Source: Delftia tsuruhatensis
GTDB taxonomy: Bacteria > Pseudomonadota > Gammaproteobacteria > Burkholderiales > Burkholderiaceae_C
Reading direction: 5' to 3'
NCBI RefSeq assembly: GCF_903815225.1
Contig: NZ_LR813084.1
Location: forward strand, 848,501 to 912,500
Length of the DNA stretch: 64,000 nucleotides
The number at the start of each line of letters is the position of its first letter. Within the stretch, counting starts at the first letter, position 1. The notes beneath the pieces were generated by a model, which saw only the letters and a list, made by a program, of their open reading frames with translations, made no database searches and had not been told where the DNA came from. This document shows, in pieces, positions 17,018 to 25,294 of this stretch. Made by a program: the position numbers and the translations under genes.

Positions 17018-18083
17018 GCCGCTGCGCCAATGGCTGGATGCGCATGCCGAGTCGCTGGATGCGGACGGCGCCCATGCGCACGAGGTGCTGTCTCGCCTGG
17101 CCGGCCAGGGCCTGTTCGGCGTGGGCGTGTCCGCCGCCGAAGGCGGGCAGGGCGGCACGCCGGGCGATGCCCTGGAGGCCATCGCGGCCGTGGCCGGGCA
17201 TTCGCTGGCGGCGGCCTTTGTCTTCTGGGCCCAGCGCGCCTTCATCGAATACCTGCTGCAGTCGCCCAACGCCGCGCTGCGCCGGCGCTGGCTGCCCGAC
17301 CTGCTGCAAGGGCGGCGGGCCGGCGCCACGGGCCTGTCCAACGCGATGAAATACCTGGGCGGCATCGAGGCACTGCAAGTGCAGGCCCGGCCCGGCGAGG
17401 GCGACGCCCTGCGCCTGAGCGGGCGCGTGCCCTGGGCCACCAACCTGCTGCCCGGCGGCTTCGTGGTGGCCGTGGCCATCGCGCGCACCGATGGCGGCCA
17501 GCCCCTCGTGGCCGCGCTGCCCTGCGAGGCGGCGGGCATGGCGCGCAGCGCGGACCTGGACCTGATCGCGCTGCGCGGCAGCCACACGGCGGCGCTGTCC
17601 ATCGATGGACTGGAGATGGGGCCGGCCGACCTCATCCATGCCGACGCCAACCAGTTCCTGCCGCGCGTGCGGCCTGCCTTCATGGGTCTGCAGCTGGGCC
17701 TGTGCATAGGCCTGGCGAGGGCCTCGCTGGCGGCGGCCTCGGCGCGCGCGGGGGCGGGGCGCGATGTGCTGGCCGGCCCGCTGCAGCAGCAGCGCCATGC
17801 GCTGGAACTGGCCACGGCCACGCTGCATGCAGGCCTGGCCGACGGGCGTTTTCTTGACCGGCCTCAAGCCCTGTTCCGGCTGCGCCTGCAATTGAACGAC
17901 ATCGTGCAGCAGTCCCTGCAGCTGGAGCTGCATGCCAGCGGCGGACGCGCTTATCATCGCGACCAGCCGCTGGGATTCGCGCGCCGCTGGCGCGAGGCGG
18001 CCTTCATCCCCATCGTGACGCCCAGCGTCACCCAGCTTCAGGGCGCGCTGGCTGGCGCTGCCCTGGCAACCACCAGTTCATGA
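17007..18083 (+). CDS. Acyl-CoA dehydrogenase-like flavoprotein
   Basis: A 358-residue protein with the acyl-CoA dehydrogenase fold. The N-terminal helical domain reads EVLSRLAGQGLFGVGVSAAE then GGQGGTPGDALEAIAAVAGH. The middle beta domain includes GATGLSNAMKYLGG and LRLSGRVPWATNLLPGGFVV. A helical C-terminus follows. It resembles the SfnB/DszC-like branch that oxidises small molecules with reduced flavin more than fatty-acyl-CoA enzymes: no clear catalytic glutamate or C-terminal CoA-enzyme motif is seen. It is sandwiched by an AhpD-like gene (11-base overlap) and an ABC ATPase (ATGA overlap), implying joint expression. The substrate is unknown. Confidence 0.75.
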   Translation: MLAEPLRQWLDAHAESLDADGAHAHEVLSRLAGQGLFGVGVSAAEGGQGGTPGDALEAIAAVAGHSLAAAFVFWAQRAFIEYLLQSPNAALRRRWLPDLLQGRRAGATGLSNAMKYLGGIEALQVQARPGEGDALRLSGRVPWATNLLPGGFVVAVAIARTDGGQPLVAALPCEAAGMARSADLDLIALRGSHTAALSIDGLEMGPADLIHADANQFLPRVRPAFMGLQLGLCIGLARASLAAASARAGAGRDVLAGPLQQQRHALELATATLHAGLADGRFLDRPQALFRLRLQLNDIVQQSLQLELHASGGRAYHRDQPLGFARRWREAAFIPIVTPSVTQLQGALAGAALATTSS

Positions 18084-18895
18084 CCCAGACGGAAGCTCTT
18101 CCCCCCGACGCTCCCGCGCCCGTGCTGCAGGCACGCGGCGCGGCCTTTGGCTATGCGCCCGGCAAGGCCGTGTTCGAGGACGTGTCGCTGCACATCGCGC
18201 CCCGCGAGATCGTCTGCCTGCTGGGCGGCAGCGGCTGCGGCAAGTCTTCGCTGCTGCGCGTGCTCGGCGGCATCGAGACGCTGGATGGCGGCGCCTGGCG
18301 CCGTGGCGAACTCCAGTTCCTTGGCGAGCCACTGACCGCGCCCCATCCGCGCGCGGCCTTTGTCTTCCAGCAACCCAGCCTGCTGCCCTGGCTGGACGCA
18401 CGGCGCAACGCGGGCTTCGGCCTGGACTTCGTGCGCCAGCCGAAGCTGGGCAAGGAGGCACTGGCCCAGCGCGTGGAGCAGGCGCTGCAGGCCGTGGGCC
18501 TGGGCGGCAGCGGCGCGCTGTATCCGTCCCAGCTGTCGGGCGGCATGGCCCAGCGCGTGGCCCTGGCGCGTGCCCTGGCGCGCGAGCCTCAGCTGCTGCT
18601 GGCCGACGAGCCATTCTCCGCGCTGGATGCCATCACGCGCGCCGAGATGCAGGAGCTGATGGTGGACGTGGTGCACCGCTGGCACACGGCCGCGCTGCTG
18701 GTCACGCACGATATCGACGAGGCCATCCTCGTGGGCGACCGTATCGCGCTGATGGGCGGGCGGCCCGGCCGCATCGTGCGCGAATGGCGCGTGGACATAC
18801 AGCGTCCGCGCGAGAACCAGGCCGCCGCCGTCACTGCGCTGCGCATGGACATCCTCTCGGCGCTGCACGACGTGCGCCATGCGGCCCATGCATGA
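18080..18895 (+). CDS. ABC importer ATPase (nitrate/sulfonate/taurine type)
   Basis: A 271-residue ATP-binding subunit of a TauB/SsuB/NrtD-type importer. It has Walker A LLGGSGCGKSSLLRVLGG (about 47), Q-loop VFQQPSLLPWLDARRN (about 94), signature LSGGMAQRVALARALA, Walker B LLLADEPFSALD and switch VTHDIDEAI. The RRNAGFGL after the Q-loop is typical of this subfamily. It overlaps the flavoprotein gene by ATGA. The binding protein and permease follow, so it energises uptake of the locus's substrate. Confidence 0.92.
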   Translation: MTQTEALPPDAPAPVLQARGAAFGYAPGKAVFEDVSLHIAPREIVCLLGGSGCGKSSLLRVLGGIETLDGGAWRRGELQFLGEPLTAPHPRAAFVFQQPSLLPWLDARRNAGFGLDFVRQPKLGKEALAQRVEQALQAVGLGGSGALYPSQLSGGMAQRVALARALAREPQLLLADEPFSALDAITRAEMQELMVDVVHRWHTAALLVTHDIDEAILVGDRIALMGGRPGRIVREWRVDIQRPRENQAAAVTALRMDILSALHDVRHAAHA

Positions 18896-18956
18896 GACGC
18901 TCCGACCCCTCGCTTCCTTCCCGATTTCAACACCGCTCTTCTGAAAGGTCTTTCGC

Positions 18957-20198
18957 ATGAGCTTGCAGGACTCCTCCCGATACATCCATGTCTGCGCCTC
19001 CCCGGACTGCGGCTGCGGCCTGACGCGGCGCGACATGCTGCGCCTGGGTGCGCTGTCCACGGCCTCGGTGGCCGCGCCGCTGCTGGCGGCCGGCGACGCG
19101 CGCGCCCAGGCCTTCAAGGGCGATGACCAGCCCGTGAAGATCGGCTACCTGCCCATCACCGACGCCACGCCGCTGCTGGTGGCCCACGGCAACGGCCTGT
19201 TCGAGGCCGAAGGCCTCAAGGCCGAGGCGCCGCGCCTGTTCCGCTCCTGGGCGCAGATCGTCGAGGCCTTCGTCTCGGGCCAGGTCAACGTCATCCACCT
19301 GCTCACGCCTTCCACGCTGTGGGTGCGCTACGGTGCGAAGTTCCCGGCCAAGATCGTGGCCTGGAACCACGTCAACGGTTCGGGCCTGACCGTCTCGCCC
19401 GACATCCGCAAGGTGCAGGACCTGGGCGGCAAGACCGTGGCCATCCCGTTCTGGTACTCCATCCACAACATCCTGCTGCAGGACGTGCTGCGCAAGGCCG
19501 GGCTCACTCCCGTGACCCGTGCGCGCGGCGGTGCCGTCGCGGCCAGCGAGGTCAACCTCGTGGTGCTGGCGCCGGCCGAGATGGTCTCGGCCCTGGCCGG
19601 CAAGTCGATCGCGGGCTTCATCGTGGCCGAGCCCTTCAACGCCGCCGCCGAGATCGCGGGCGTGGGCAAGATGCTGCGTTTCTCGGGCGATGTCTGGAAG
19701 GACCACGCCTGCTGCGTCACCTTCCTGGCCGAGCGCGATATCGCCGACAAGCCCGAATGGGCGCAGCGCGTGACCAATGCCGTGGTCAAGGCCCAGCTGT
19801 GGACGCGCGACAACCGCCTGGCCGCCGCGCGCCTGCTGTCGAGCACGGGCGAGCGCCGCTACACGCCCCATCCGCAGCAGACGCTGTCCAAGGTGCTGGC
19901 CGCCACCGACTACGCCAGCTACGAGGCCAGCGGCGTGGTCGTCAACAAGGGCTGGCACCAGCGGCGCATCGACTTCCAGCCCTATCCCTATCCCTCGTAC
20001 ACCGAGCAGCTGGTGCGCGCCATCAAGGCCACCAAGGTCGAGGGCGACACGCGCTTCCTCGACAAGCTGGAGCCCAAGTTCGCGGCCACCGACCTGGTGG
20101 ACGACCGCTTCGTGCGCAAGGCCATCCAGGCCGTGGGCGGCCCGCAGGTCTTCGGCATTCCGGCCGATTTCTCGCGCCGCGAAACCATCGTGGTGTGA
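18957..20198 (+). CDS. Tat-exported ABC substrate-binding protein (NrtA/SsuA-like)
   Basis: A 413-residue periplasmic binding protein. The N-terminus has a short Cys-rich stretch (CASPDCGCG) before the twin-arginine motif LTRRDMLRLGALSTASVAAP and cleavage near DARA, so export is probably by Tat. The fold follows: KIGYLPITDATPLLVAHGNG, then LFEAEGLKAEAPRLFRSWAQ, VSGQVNVIHLLTPSTLWVRY and FIVAEPFNAAAEIAG are NrtA/SsuA-like. The Cys-rich pre-sequence is unusual for this family. The end overlaps the permease start by GTGA. Nitrate, sulfonate and similar oxyanions are possible ligands; the exact one is unknown. Confidence 0.9.
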   Translation: MSLQDSSRYIHVCASPDCGCGLTRRDMLRLGALSTASVAAPLLAAGDARAQAFKGDDQPVKIGYLPITDATPLLVAHGNGLFEAEGLKAEAPRLFRSWAQIVEAFVSGQVNVIHLLTPSTLWVRYGAKFPAKIVAWNHVNGSGLTVSPDIRKVQDLGGKTVAIPFWYSIHNILLQDVLRKAGLTPVTRARGGAVAASEVNLVVLAPAEMVSALAGKSIAGFIVAEPFNAAAEIAGVGKMLRFSGDVWKDHACCVTFLAERDIADKPEWAQRVTNAVVKAQLWTRDNRLAAARLLSSTGERRYTPHPQQTLSKVLAATDYASYEASGVVVNKGWHQRRIDFQPYPYPSYTEQLVRAIKATKVEGDTRFLDKLEPKFAATDLVDDRFVRKAIQAVGGPQVFGIPADFSRRETIVV

Positions 20199-20953
20199 GC
20201 CAGGTGTTGCGACGTATTGGATTGCCGCTGCTGGGCGCGGCCCTGGTCCTGGCCCTGTGGTGGGTGGGCGGCGCGCTGCTGGCGCGCAGCACGCCCGTGG
20301 CTGCGGCCTTCGCGCCCTGGCCTTCGCTGCAGGCGCTGGGCCAGCTGCTGACGGGCGCCGACATCTGGATGCACACCCTGCTGAGCCTGCGGCGCGTGGC
20401 CGTGGGCCTGCTGCTGGCCTTCGTGGTCGGCGTGCCGTTGGGCGTGCTGGTGGGCCTGTCGCGCGGGTTCTCGCAGGCGTTCTCGCCCGTGTTCCAGTTC
20501 CTGCGCATGATCTCGCCGCTGTCGTGGATGCCCATTGCCGTGATGGTGCTGGGCGTGGGCGACGCGCCCGTGTACTTCCTGCTGGCCTTCGCCGCCGTCT
20601 GGCCCATCCTGCTGAGCACGGCGGCCGGCGTGGCCCAGCTGGACCGCAACTGGCTGCTGCTGGCGCGCAGCCTGTCGGCCACGCGCACCGAGACCGTTCT
20701 GCGCGTGGTGCTGCCCGGCATCACGGCCCAGATCCTCACGGGCGTGCGCCTGGCCATCGGCATCATCTGGATCGTGCTGGTGCCCGCAGAAATGCTGGGC
20801 GTATCGGCCGGCCTGGGCTACTTCATCCTCGACACGCGCGACCGCCTGGCGTATTCGGAGCTGATGGCTGCCGTGGTGCTGATCGGCGCCCTGGGCTATG
20901 CGCTGGACCATGCGGCGCGCTGGCTGCACCAGCGCTGGATGCATTCGGCCTGA
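20195..20953 (+). CDS. ABC importer permease (SsuC/TauC-like)
   Basis: A 252-residue membrane subunit with about six transmembrane helices. Segments include RRIGLPLLGAALVLALWWVG, then LLLAFVVGVPLGVLVGLSRG. The BPD_transp_1 coupling loop lies in LARSLSATRTETVLRVVLPG, then ITAQILTGVRLAIGIIWIVL. The GTG at 20195 is chosen because it overlaps the preceding stop (GTGA), which couples translation, and gives the normal family length. It completes the importer with the ATPase at 18080 and binding protein at 18957. It converges on the surface protein at 20988. Confidence 0.9.
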   Translation: MSQVLRRIGLPLLGAALVLALWWVGGALLARSTPVAAAFAPWPSLQALGQLLTGADIWMHTLLSLRRVAVGLLLAFVVGVPLGVLVGLSRGFSQAFSPVFQFLRMISPLSWMPIAVMVLGVGDAPVYFLLAFAAVWPILLSTAAGVAQLDRNWLLLARSLSATRTETVLRVVLPGITAQILTGVRLAIGIIWIVLVPAEMLGVSAGLGYFILDTRDRLAYSELMAAVVLIGALGYALDHAARWLHQRWMHSA

Positions 20954-20972
20954 GGCCTGCGGGCAGGCGGTG

Positions 20973-20996
20973 GCATCAGGTGCCGCATCAGGTGCC
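20973..20996. repeat. Tandem 12-mer duplication at a stop codon
   Basis: GCATCAGGTGCC occurs twice in direct succession. On the minus strand each copy carries an in-frame TGA, so the surface protein gene ends in the first stop met (20988-20990) and a second lies 12 bases on. It looks like a small slippage duplication. Confidence 0.8.
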
Positions 20997-22622
20997 GTGC
21001 ACGCGGCGCAGCCGCAGTCCTGCCCATCCCGTCAGCACGGCGCACAGCAGCACTCCCCAGGGGCCCAGCGCGGGCACGGGTGTGGCTGTGGCCGGGGCCG
21101 GGGCTGCGGGCTCCACGGTCTGGGTCCATGCGCCGCTGTCCGCGGCGAGATAGTTCGCATCGCCGCCGTACCGGGCCACGATGGCATGCGGGCCGGCCAC
21201 CGTCAGTTGGGTGGTGGCGATGATGGCCCTGGCATTGGACAAACCCGCCGTGCCCAGCGACAGGCCGCCAGCCAGGATTTCGACCGTTCCCGTGGGGACG
21301 GCGGCGGTGCCCAGGGAGACATCGGGTGCGACCACCACGGAGAAGGACAGCGACTGCCCGGAGCGCGAGGGATTGGCGCTGGAAGTCAGCGTGACACGGG
21401 AGGGGCCCTGTCCCACCGCCGCCATCTGCACCGCCTGCGTAGCCGCGTCATGGTCCGCATCGCCGAGCTGGCTGGCGTTGATCGTGCATGTCCCTGCGGC
21501 CTGGAAGCGGATGGTGCTGCCGGAGGCGCTGCAGATCGCCGCGGTCAATGCATCCACGGCGAACATGACGGGGTTTCCCGAGGCGCCTCCGACGGCGGCC
21601 ACGTCATAGGTATCCCCCACCCGTGCGCCGGCCGGTGGCGCCGTGGTGAAGGTGATGGCCTGCGGTGCTTTGGCGATGGCACCTGCCGCCGCCGGGCAAC
21701 TTGAATCGCTGGCCGGCCAGTAGCGGTTGCCCGTCCCCGTGAACGTTTCGCCGCCACAGTTGTTGCCGGGCGCGTTGTTCGTGATCTGGTTGCCGTGGAG
21801 TGTGCGGGGGCGGGTGAGCGTGAACGAGACGCCGGCACCCGAGCCCGGAGACGCCAGCGCGTTGCCGGTGACGGTGCTGTCGGTCATGGTGGTCGGCACC
21901 CCGCTGCGCAGGCCCCCGCCCAGCGTGCGGGCCGTGTTGCCGGACAGGCGGCTGCGCTCCACCGTCAGCGAGCCGCTGCCCGTGCTGTAGATGGCACCGC
22001 CCTGTCCCCCTGCCTGGTTGCCGCTGAACACGCTGTCCACGATGGTCACCGTGCTGTCGCGGCTGTACAGTCCCCCGCCGTTGATGCCGGCCGTGCTGTC
22101 CTGCACCACGCTGCGCTCCAGGCGCAGGGTGACGCCGTTGTCCAGGTAGATGGCGCCGCCGTCTTCACCGGCGGCGGTCTGCCCGCCGCGCAGCGTCAGG
22201 CCGCGCAGCGTGAGCTGGACACCGCTGCCCTGGGCCGACACCAGGCGGGAGGCATTGCCCCCATCGAGCGCCACCCGCTGGTCCCCGTCGATCGTGATGT
22301 CCGAGGTGGTGAAGTTGAGGTCGATGGAATGGCCTGCCAATGCAATGGCGGTGAGGCTGCCTGCCGGAAAGACGGCCGGGTCGAACACGATGGTGTCCGC
22401 GCCATTGCCCGATATGCATGCGCCGTTGCCCCAACTGCCGTCATCCATCTGGGCACTGGTCAATGCCTCATTCAGGCTGCAGTCCGCTGCACCGGGCGTG
22501 TTGTCCGTGGTATTGACCACGATGGTCGCGGCCTGGCCATTGAGTGCCAGCAGGCTGCACAGCGCGCCAGGCACTGCCAGAAGCAGGAGGCGTCGAAGGG
22601 GTCTGTGAAGAAAAGCGTGCAC
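20988..22622 (-). CDS. Secreted beta-helix/Ig-like surface protein with IPTL-CTERM-like tail
   Basis: A 544-residue exported protein. The GTG at 22620-22622 has an ideal GGGAGG ribosome-binding site and gives a signal peptide (HRPLRRLLLLAVPGALCSLL, cleaved near NGQAA). Residues about 30-280 form a right-handed beta-helix with Pmp-like repeats, for example INGGGLYSRDSTVTIVDSVF and GGQGGAIYSTGSGS. A Big_3-type Ig-like domain follows (VPTGTVEILAGGLSLGTAGL, then IVARYGGDANYLAADSG). The C-terminus VPALGPWGVLLCAVLTGWAG with RLRR is an IPTL-CTERM-like sorting signal. Its function is unknown; adhesin or surface decoration is plausible. It is divergent from a LuxR regulator with a 17-base palindrome between them. 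Confidence 0.82.
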   Translation of the reverse strand: MHAFLHRPLRRLLLLAVPGALCSLLALNGQAATIVVNTTDNTPGAADCSLNEALTSAQMDDGSWGNGACISGNGADTIVFDPAVFPAGSLTAIALAGHSIDLNFTTSDITIDGDQRVALDGGNASRLVSAQGSGVQLTLRGLTLRGGQTAAGEDGGAIYLDNGVTLRLERSVVQDSTAGINGGGLYSRDSTVTIVDSVFSGNQAGGQGGAIYSTGSGSLTVERSRLSGNTARTLGGGLRSGVPTTMTDSTVTGNALASPGSGAGVSFTLTRPRTLHGNQITNNAPGNNCGGETFTGTGNRYWPASDSSCPAAAGAIAKAPQAITFTTAPPAGARVGDTYDVAAVGGASGNPVMFAVDALTAAICSASGSTIRFQAAGTCTINASQLGDADHDAATQAVQMAAVGQGPSRVTLTSSANPSRSGQSLSFSVVVAPDVSLGTAAVPTGTVEILAGGLSLGTAGLSNARAIIATTQLTVAGPHAIVARYGGDANYLAADSGAWTQTVEPAAPAPATATPVPALGPWGVLLCAVLTGWAGLRLRRVHGT

Positions 22623-22712
22623 GGTTCCTCCCGTTGCGCTGCGTGTCCCGGGCAGACCCGCGCGCTGTTGTTGCGGACCGCGTGACCTTAGCTTTCTGCG
22701 AAGATCGTGAAA

Positions 22713-22729
22713 ATGTGCCGACGGCACAT
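22713..22729. promoter_or_regulatory. 17-bp palindromic operator candidate (LuxR / surface protein)
   Basis: ATGTGCCG-A-CGGCACAT is a perfect inverted repeat with 8-base arms around one base. It sits between the divergent surface-protein gene (start 22622) and luxR-type gene (start 22804). Size and symmetry fit a LuxR-family dimer site. Confidence 0.65.
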
Positions 22730-22803
22730 CGCAGGCCTGAAAATGCGGCCTCAGCCGGCCCACCTATCGCCAGCACCTCGAGCACGCCATTGGATTTCGC
22801 GAC

Positions 22804-23556
22804 ATGACCCTGTCAACGCAGCAACTGGGGCAACTCAATCAGGCCATCCTCGCGGTGCACGGCGCGCCCGATCTGCACGCGCTGGCCACGCATTTGCTGC
22901 ACGCGCTGCGCCTGGTGGTGCCGGGTGACATTCGGGTGGTGGATTTCTCCGGCATTGCGGAAGTCCGTGGCTACACGGCCTACGATCCGGTGCGGGCCAT
23001 TTCCTCCGAAGTCAACGCTGCGGTGCACCGGCATCTGGCCGACAACCCCTTGTATCGGCAGCGCCAGACGCAGGCCGCCAGCATTTCCGACCTGCTGACT
23101 CGCGGGCAATGGCAGAGGACGGCGCTCTATGCCCAGGCCTACTCCCAGGTGGGCCAGCAGGACGGACTCGCGCTGGACGTGGAACTGGGCCACGGCGCGA
23201 TGCTGACCCTCAATGTCACACGTGCCTCGCGCGGCTACACCGCGGCGGAGCGCATGGCGCTGACCTTGCTGGGGCCGCATGCGCAGGCGCAGTGGCGGCG
23301 CCTGAGCCAGCAGCAGCGAATCAGCCAGGCGGCATGGCAGGCGCTCTCACCGGGCTCGCCGGCTGCCGACGTGCTGAGCCCGCGCGAACGTGAAGTGCTG
23401 CAATGGGTCGCCAACGGCAACACCAACGCAGAAATCGCCGCCATGCTGGAGTTGCGTGCAGGCACGGTGAAGCGGCACCTGGAAAACATCTACCGCAAGC
23501 TGGGAGCCGCCAATCGGCAGGATGCCTTGTCGAGGATGCGCAGTCCGGATTTCTAG
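22804..23556 (+). CDS. LuxR-family transcriptional regulator
   Basis: A 250-residue regulator with a C-terminal LuxR/NarL helix-turn-helix (LSPREREVLQWVANGNTNAE, then AAMLELRAGTVKRHLENIYR and KLGAANRQDAL, about residues 190-243). The N-terminal about 180 residues look like a GAF-like sensor region (VVPGDIRVVDFSGIAEVRGY, then LDVELGHGAMLTLNVTRASR). There is no receiver-domain Asp pattern, so it is not a classical response regulator, and the autoinducer-binding signature is not evident. It is divergent from the secreted IPTL-type protein, its most likely target. Confidence 0.88.
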   Translation: MTLSTQQLGQLNQAILAVHGAPDLHALATHLLHALRLVVPGDIRVVDFSGIAEVRGYTAYDPVRAISSEVNAAVHRHLADNPLYRQRQTQAASISDLLTRGQWQRTALYAQAYSQVGQQDGLALDVELGHGAMLTLNVTRASRGYTAAERMALTLLGPHAQAQWRRLSQQQRISQAAWQALSPGSPAADVLSPREREVLQWVANGNTNAEIAAMLELRAGTVKRHLENIYRKLGAANRQDALSRMRSPDF

Positions 23557-23633
23557 CGCGTGTCGCGCGCTTGTGCGAACCCGCGCGGGCGCCGTGCGCG
23601 GGGCCAGCTCTTCGAGAAGCAGGGAAACCGGCC

Positions 23634-24014
23634 CTACGGCAAGACGCTCCGGCAGGCAATGCCAAACCGCTGGGCCAGCGCGTGCAGGCGTTTGTCTCGC
23701 GACCACAGGCTGGCGCCTGAAGACATGAGTGCCGAGGCCAGGAGCGTGATGTCCACCAGACCGCAGCCCAGACCAAAGAGTTGCTCGCGCTCTATCAAGG
23801 CCAGCACTTCGCGCATGCTGGCCTGTCGGGCAGGCTTGAGCCGCTGAAGGTCCGCGAGCGTGCGTGCGCGTGCCGGTGGCGTGCCGCAAGCCAGTTCACC
23901 CAGCACCAGGGGATGCATGAGCGCCATGTCTTGCTGCAGCAACTGCGCCAGGTGAGGATTGCCCTGCCTGAAGTGATCGATCCAGACCGAGGTATCGACC
24001 AGAACGGGATTCAT
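23634..24014 (-). CDS. vapC: VapC-family PIN-domain toxin ribonuclease
   Basis: A 126-residue PIN-domain endoribonuclease, the toxin of a type II toxin-antitoxin pair. The acidic active-site residues are visible: [11 protein letters not shown] (Asp7), VLGELACG (Glu), [10 protein letters not shown] (Asp) and LWSRDKRL (Asp). The gene is intact and its ATG overlaps the antitoxin stop (ATGA), the usual coupling. Cleavage target (tRNA or rRNA) is not predictable. It is convergent with the LuxR gene. Confidence 0.92.
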   Translation of the reverse strand: MNPVLVDTSVWIDHFRQGNPHLAQLLQQDMALMHPLVLGELACGTPPARARTLADLQRLKPARQASMREVLALIEREQLFGLGCGLVDITLLASALMSSGASLWSRDKRLHALAQRFGIACRSVLP

Positions 24015-24214
24015 GGCTCGATGCCCTGTGGGCGACGGGGAATCTCCCGCATGTCCGGTGCGGAGCCTCCCAGCGCGGCCAGACGCTTGGCCGCCTGCAC
24101 TCTCACGAACGTCTTGATGGCTTCGCGAAACAGGTCGGCCTTGTCCATTTCTGGCTCCGCCAGCTCCAGCGCTTCCTCGTACAAGGCGTCGTCGATGGTG
24201 ACCGTGGTTCTCAT
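24011..24214 (-). CDS. vapB: VapB-family antitoxin
   Basis: A 67-residue antitoxin. The N-terminal [20 protein letters not shown] is the DNA-binding strand and helix of the VapB/type II family. The region [20 protein letters not shown] forms the second helix, and the C-terminal [13 protein letters not shown] tail would occupy the toxin active site. The ATG at 24214 has a GAGG-type ribosome-binding site; an upstream start at 24265 would add 17 unrelated residues. It precedes vapC with a four-base overlap and would autorepress the operon. Unlike the nearby parDE remnant, both genes here are intact. Confidence 0.9.
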   Translation of the reverse strand: MRTTVTIDDALYEEALELAEPEMDKADLFREAIKTFVRVQAAKRLAALGGSAPDMREIPRRPQGIEP

Positions 24215-24324
24215 GGTGGACCTCATTGCATCAATGTTGAAGCAAGTTTGCATCCAATGGCGCATCCCTGCAAGTGAGCCGCGCGGGATGGCACCGGCTT
24301 TGCCTGAATGGTGTTTTTAGTCTA

Positions 24325-24345
24325 TTGGTTGTACCATGCAACCAA
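24325..24345. promoter_or_regulatory. Inverted repeat upstream of the SDR gene
   Basis: TTGGTTG (24325-24331) and CAACCAA (24339-24345) are exact inverse complements around TACCATG. They lie 19 bases before the SDR start codon. The form suits a TetR- or MarR-type operator, but no such regulator gene is adjacent, so any regulator acts from elsewhere. Confidence 0.55.
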
Positions 24346-24364
24346 ATTGCGAAGGAACATCGCC

Positions 24365-25177
24365 ATGGACATGCAGCAGCGTCAGTTGGAACTGGCCGGC
24401 CCCCTGCCGGCCCTTGCACCATCGGGGCGGCTCCGGGGGCGTGTCTGCCTGGTGGTGGGTGCCACCAGCGGCATAGGCCGGGCCACCGCCCTGCGCATGG
24501 CCGAGGAGGGCGCCGCCGCCGTGGTGGTCACGGGGCGCCGCCGTGAGCTGGGCCTGGAGCTGGAGCAGGAAATCCGGCAACGGGGAGCAGACGGCCTTTT
24601 CCTGGCCTGCGATGCAACGCGGCAGGAGGACATGGCGGCGGTGGTGGAGCAGGCCGTGGCGCGCTTCGGGCGGCTGGACGCGGCCTTCAACAATGCGGGC
24701 TTCCAGGAGCGGCGCGCCGCGCTGGCCGAGCAGGATGACGCGGTCTTCTCCCAGGTCTTCGATACGAATGTGCGTGCGGTCTTCCACGCCATGCGCCATG
24801 AACTGGCGGCCATGCTGGCCACGGGCGGCGGCACCATCGTGAACAACACCAGCGTCAGCGGCATACGCAATCCCAACCCGGGCCTGTCGCTGTACGGCGC
24901 CTCCAAGGCTGCGGCCCTGTCGCTGACCCGCGCCGCCGCCATGGAGTACGCGCCGCGCGGCATCCGCATCAATGCCGTTGCCCCTGGCCGCGTGGTCACG
25001 GACATGATGCTGGGCTCGGGCATTGCCGACATGCATGCCGTGGCGGCGGGCCTGCCGCTGCGGCGCATGGGCCATCCGCAGGAAGTGGCCGCGGCGGTCG
25101 TCTGGCTGATGTCGGACGAGGCGGCCTATGTGGTGGGGCACTGCCTGGCTGCGGACGGCGGTTTCCTGGCCGGATGA
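24365..25177 (+). CDS. Short-chain dehydrogenase/reductase
   Basis: A 270-residue classical SDR. The cofactor motif VVGATSGIGRATALRMAEEG is near residue 32, followed by TGRRRELG, which suggests NADP(H) preference. The structural motif FNNAGFQ (about 116), catalytic Ser in NNTSVSGIRN and YGASKAAALSL supply the active site. INAVAPGRVVTDMM and the C-terminal AADGGFLAG are typical. The ATG at 24365 has an AAGGA site 10 bases upstream; an earlier start would read through the operator-like repeat. Substrate unknown. An inverted repeat lies just upstream. Confidence 0.9.
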   Translation: MDMQQRQLELAGPLPALAPSGRLRGRVCLVVGATSGIGRATALRMAEEGAAAVVVTGRRRELGLELEQEIRQRGADGLFLACDATRQEDMAAVVEQAVARFGRLDAAFNNAGFQERRAALAEQDDAVFSQVFDTNVRAVFHAMRHELAAMLATGGGTIVNNTSVSGIRNPNPGLSLYGASKAAALSLTRAAAMEYAPRGIRINAVAPGRVVTDMMLGSGIADMHAVAAGLPLRRMGHPQEVAAAVVWLMSDEAAYVVGHCLAADGGFLAG

Positions 25178-25244
25178 GGCAGGCCGAAGCCCGCGCAGCG
25201 AACCCCCGACGGGGAAGTGACCACTCGCCGGTTTGGTATGATGA

Positions 25245-25260
25245 CTGTATAAAGATACAG
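25245..25260 (+). promoter_or_regulatory. LexA (SOS) box
   Basis: CTGTATAAAGATACAG matches the SOS consensus CTGT-N8-ACAG exactly, with symmetric CTGTAT/ATACAG arms. It begins 3 bases after TATGAT (25237-25242), a good -10 element with an extended TG. It therefore sits over the presumed start site of the nuclease-helicase operon. Confidence 0.85.
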
Positions 25261-25294
25261 TTTTGGCGGCGTGGCTGCCAGATCTGCCTGCGCC

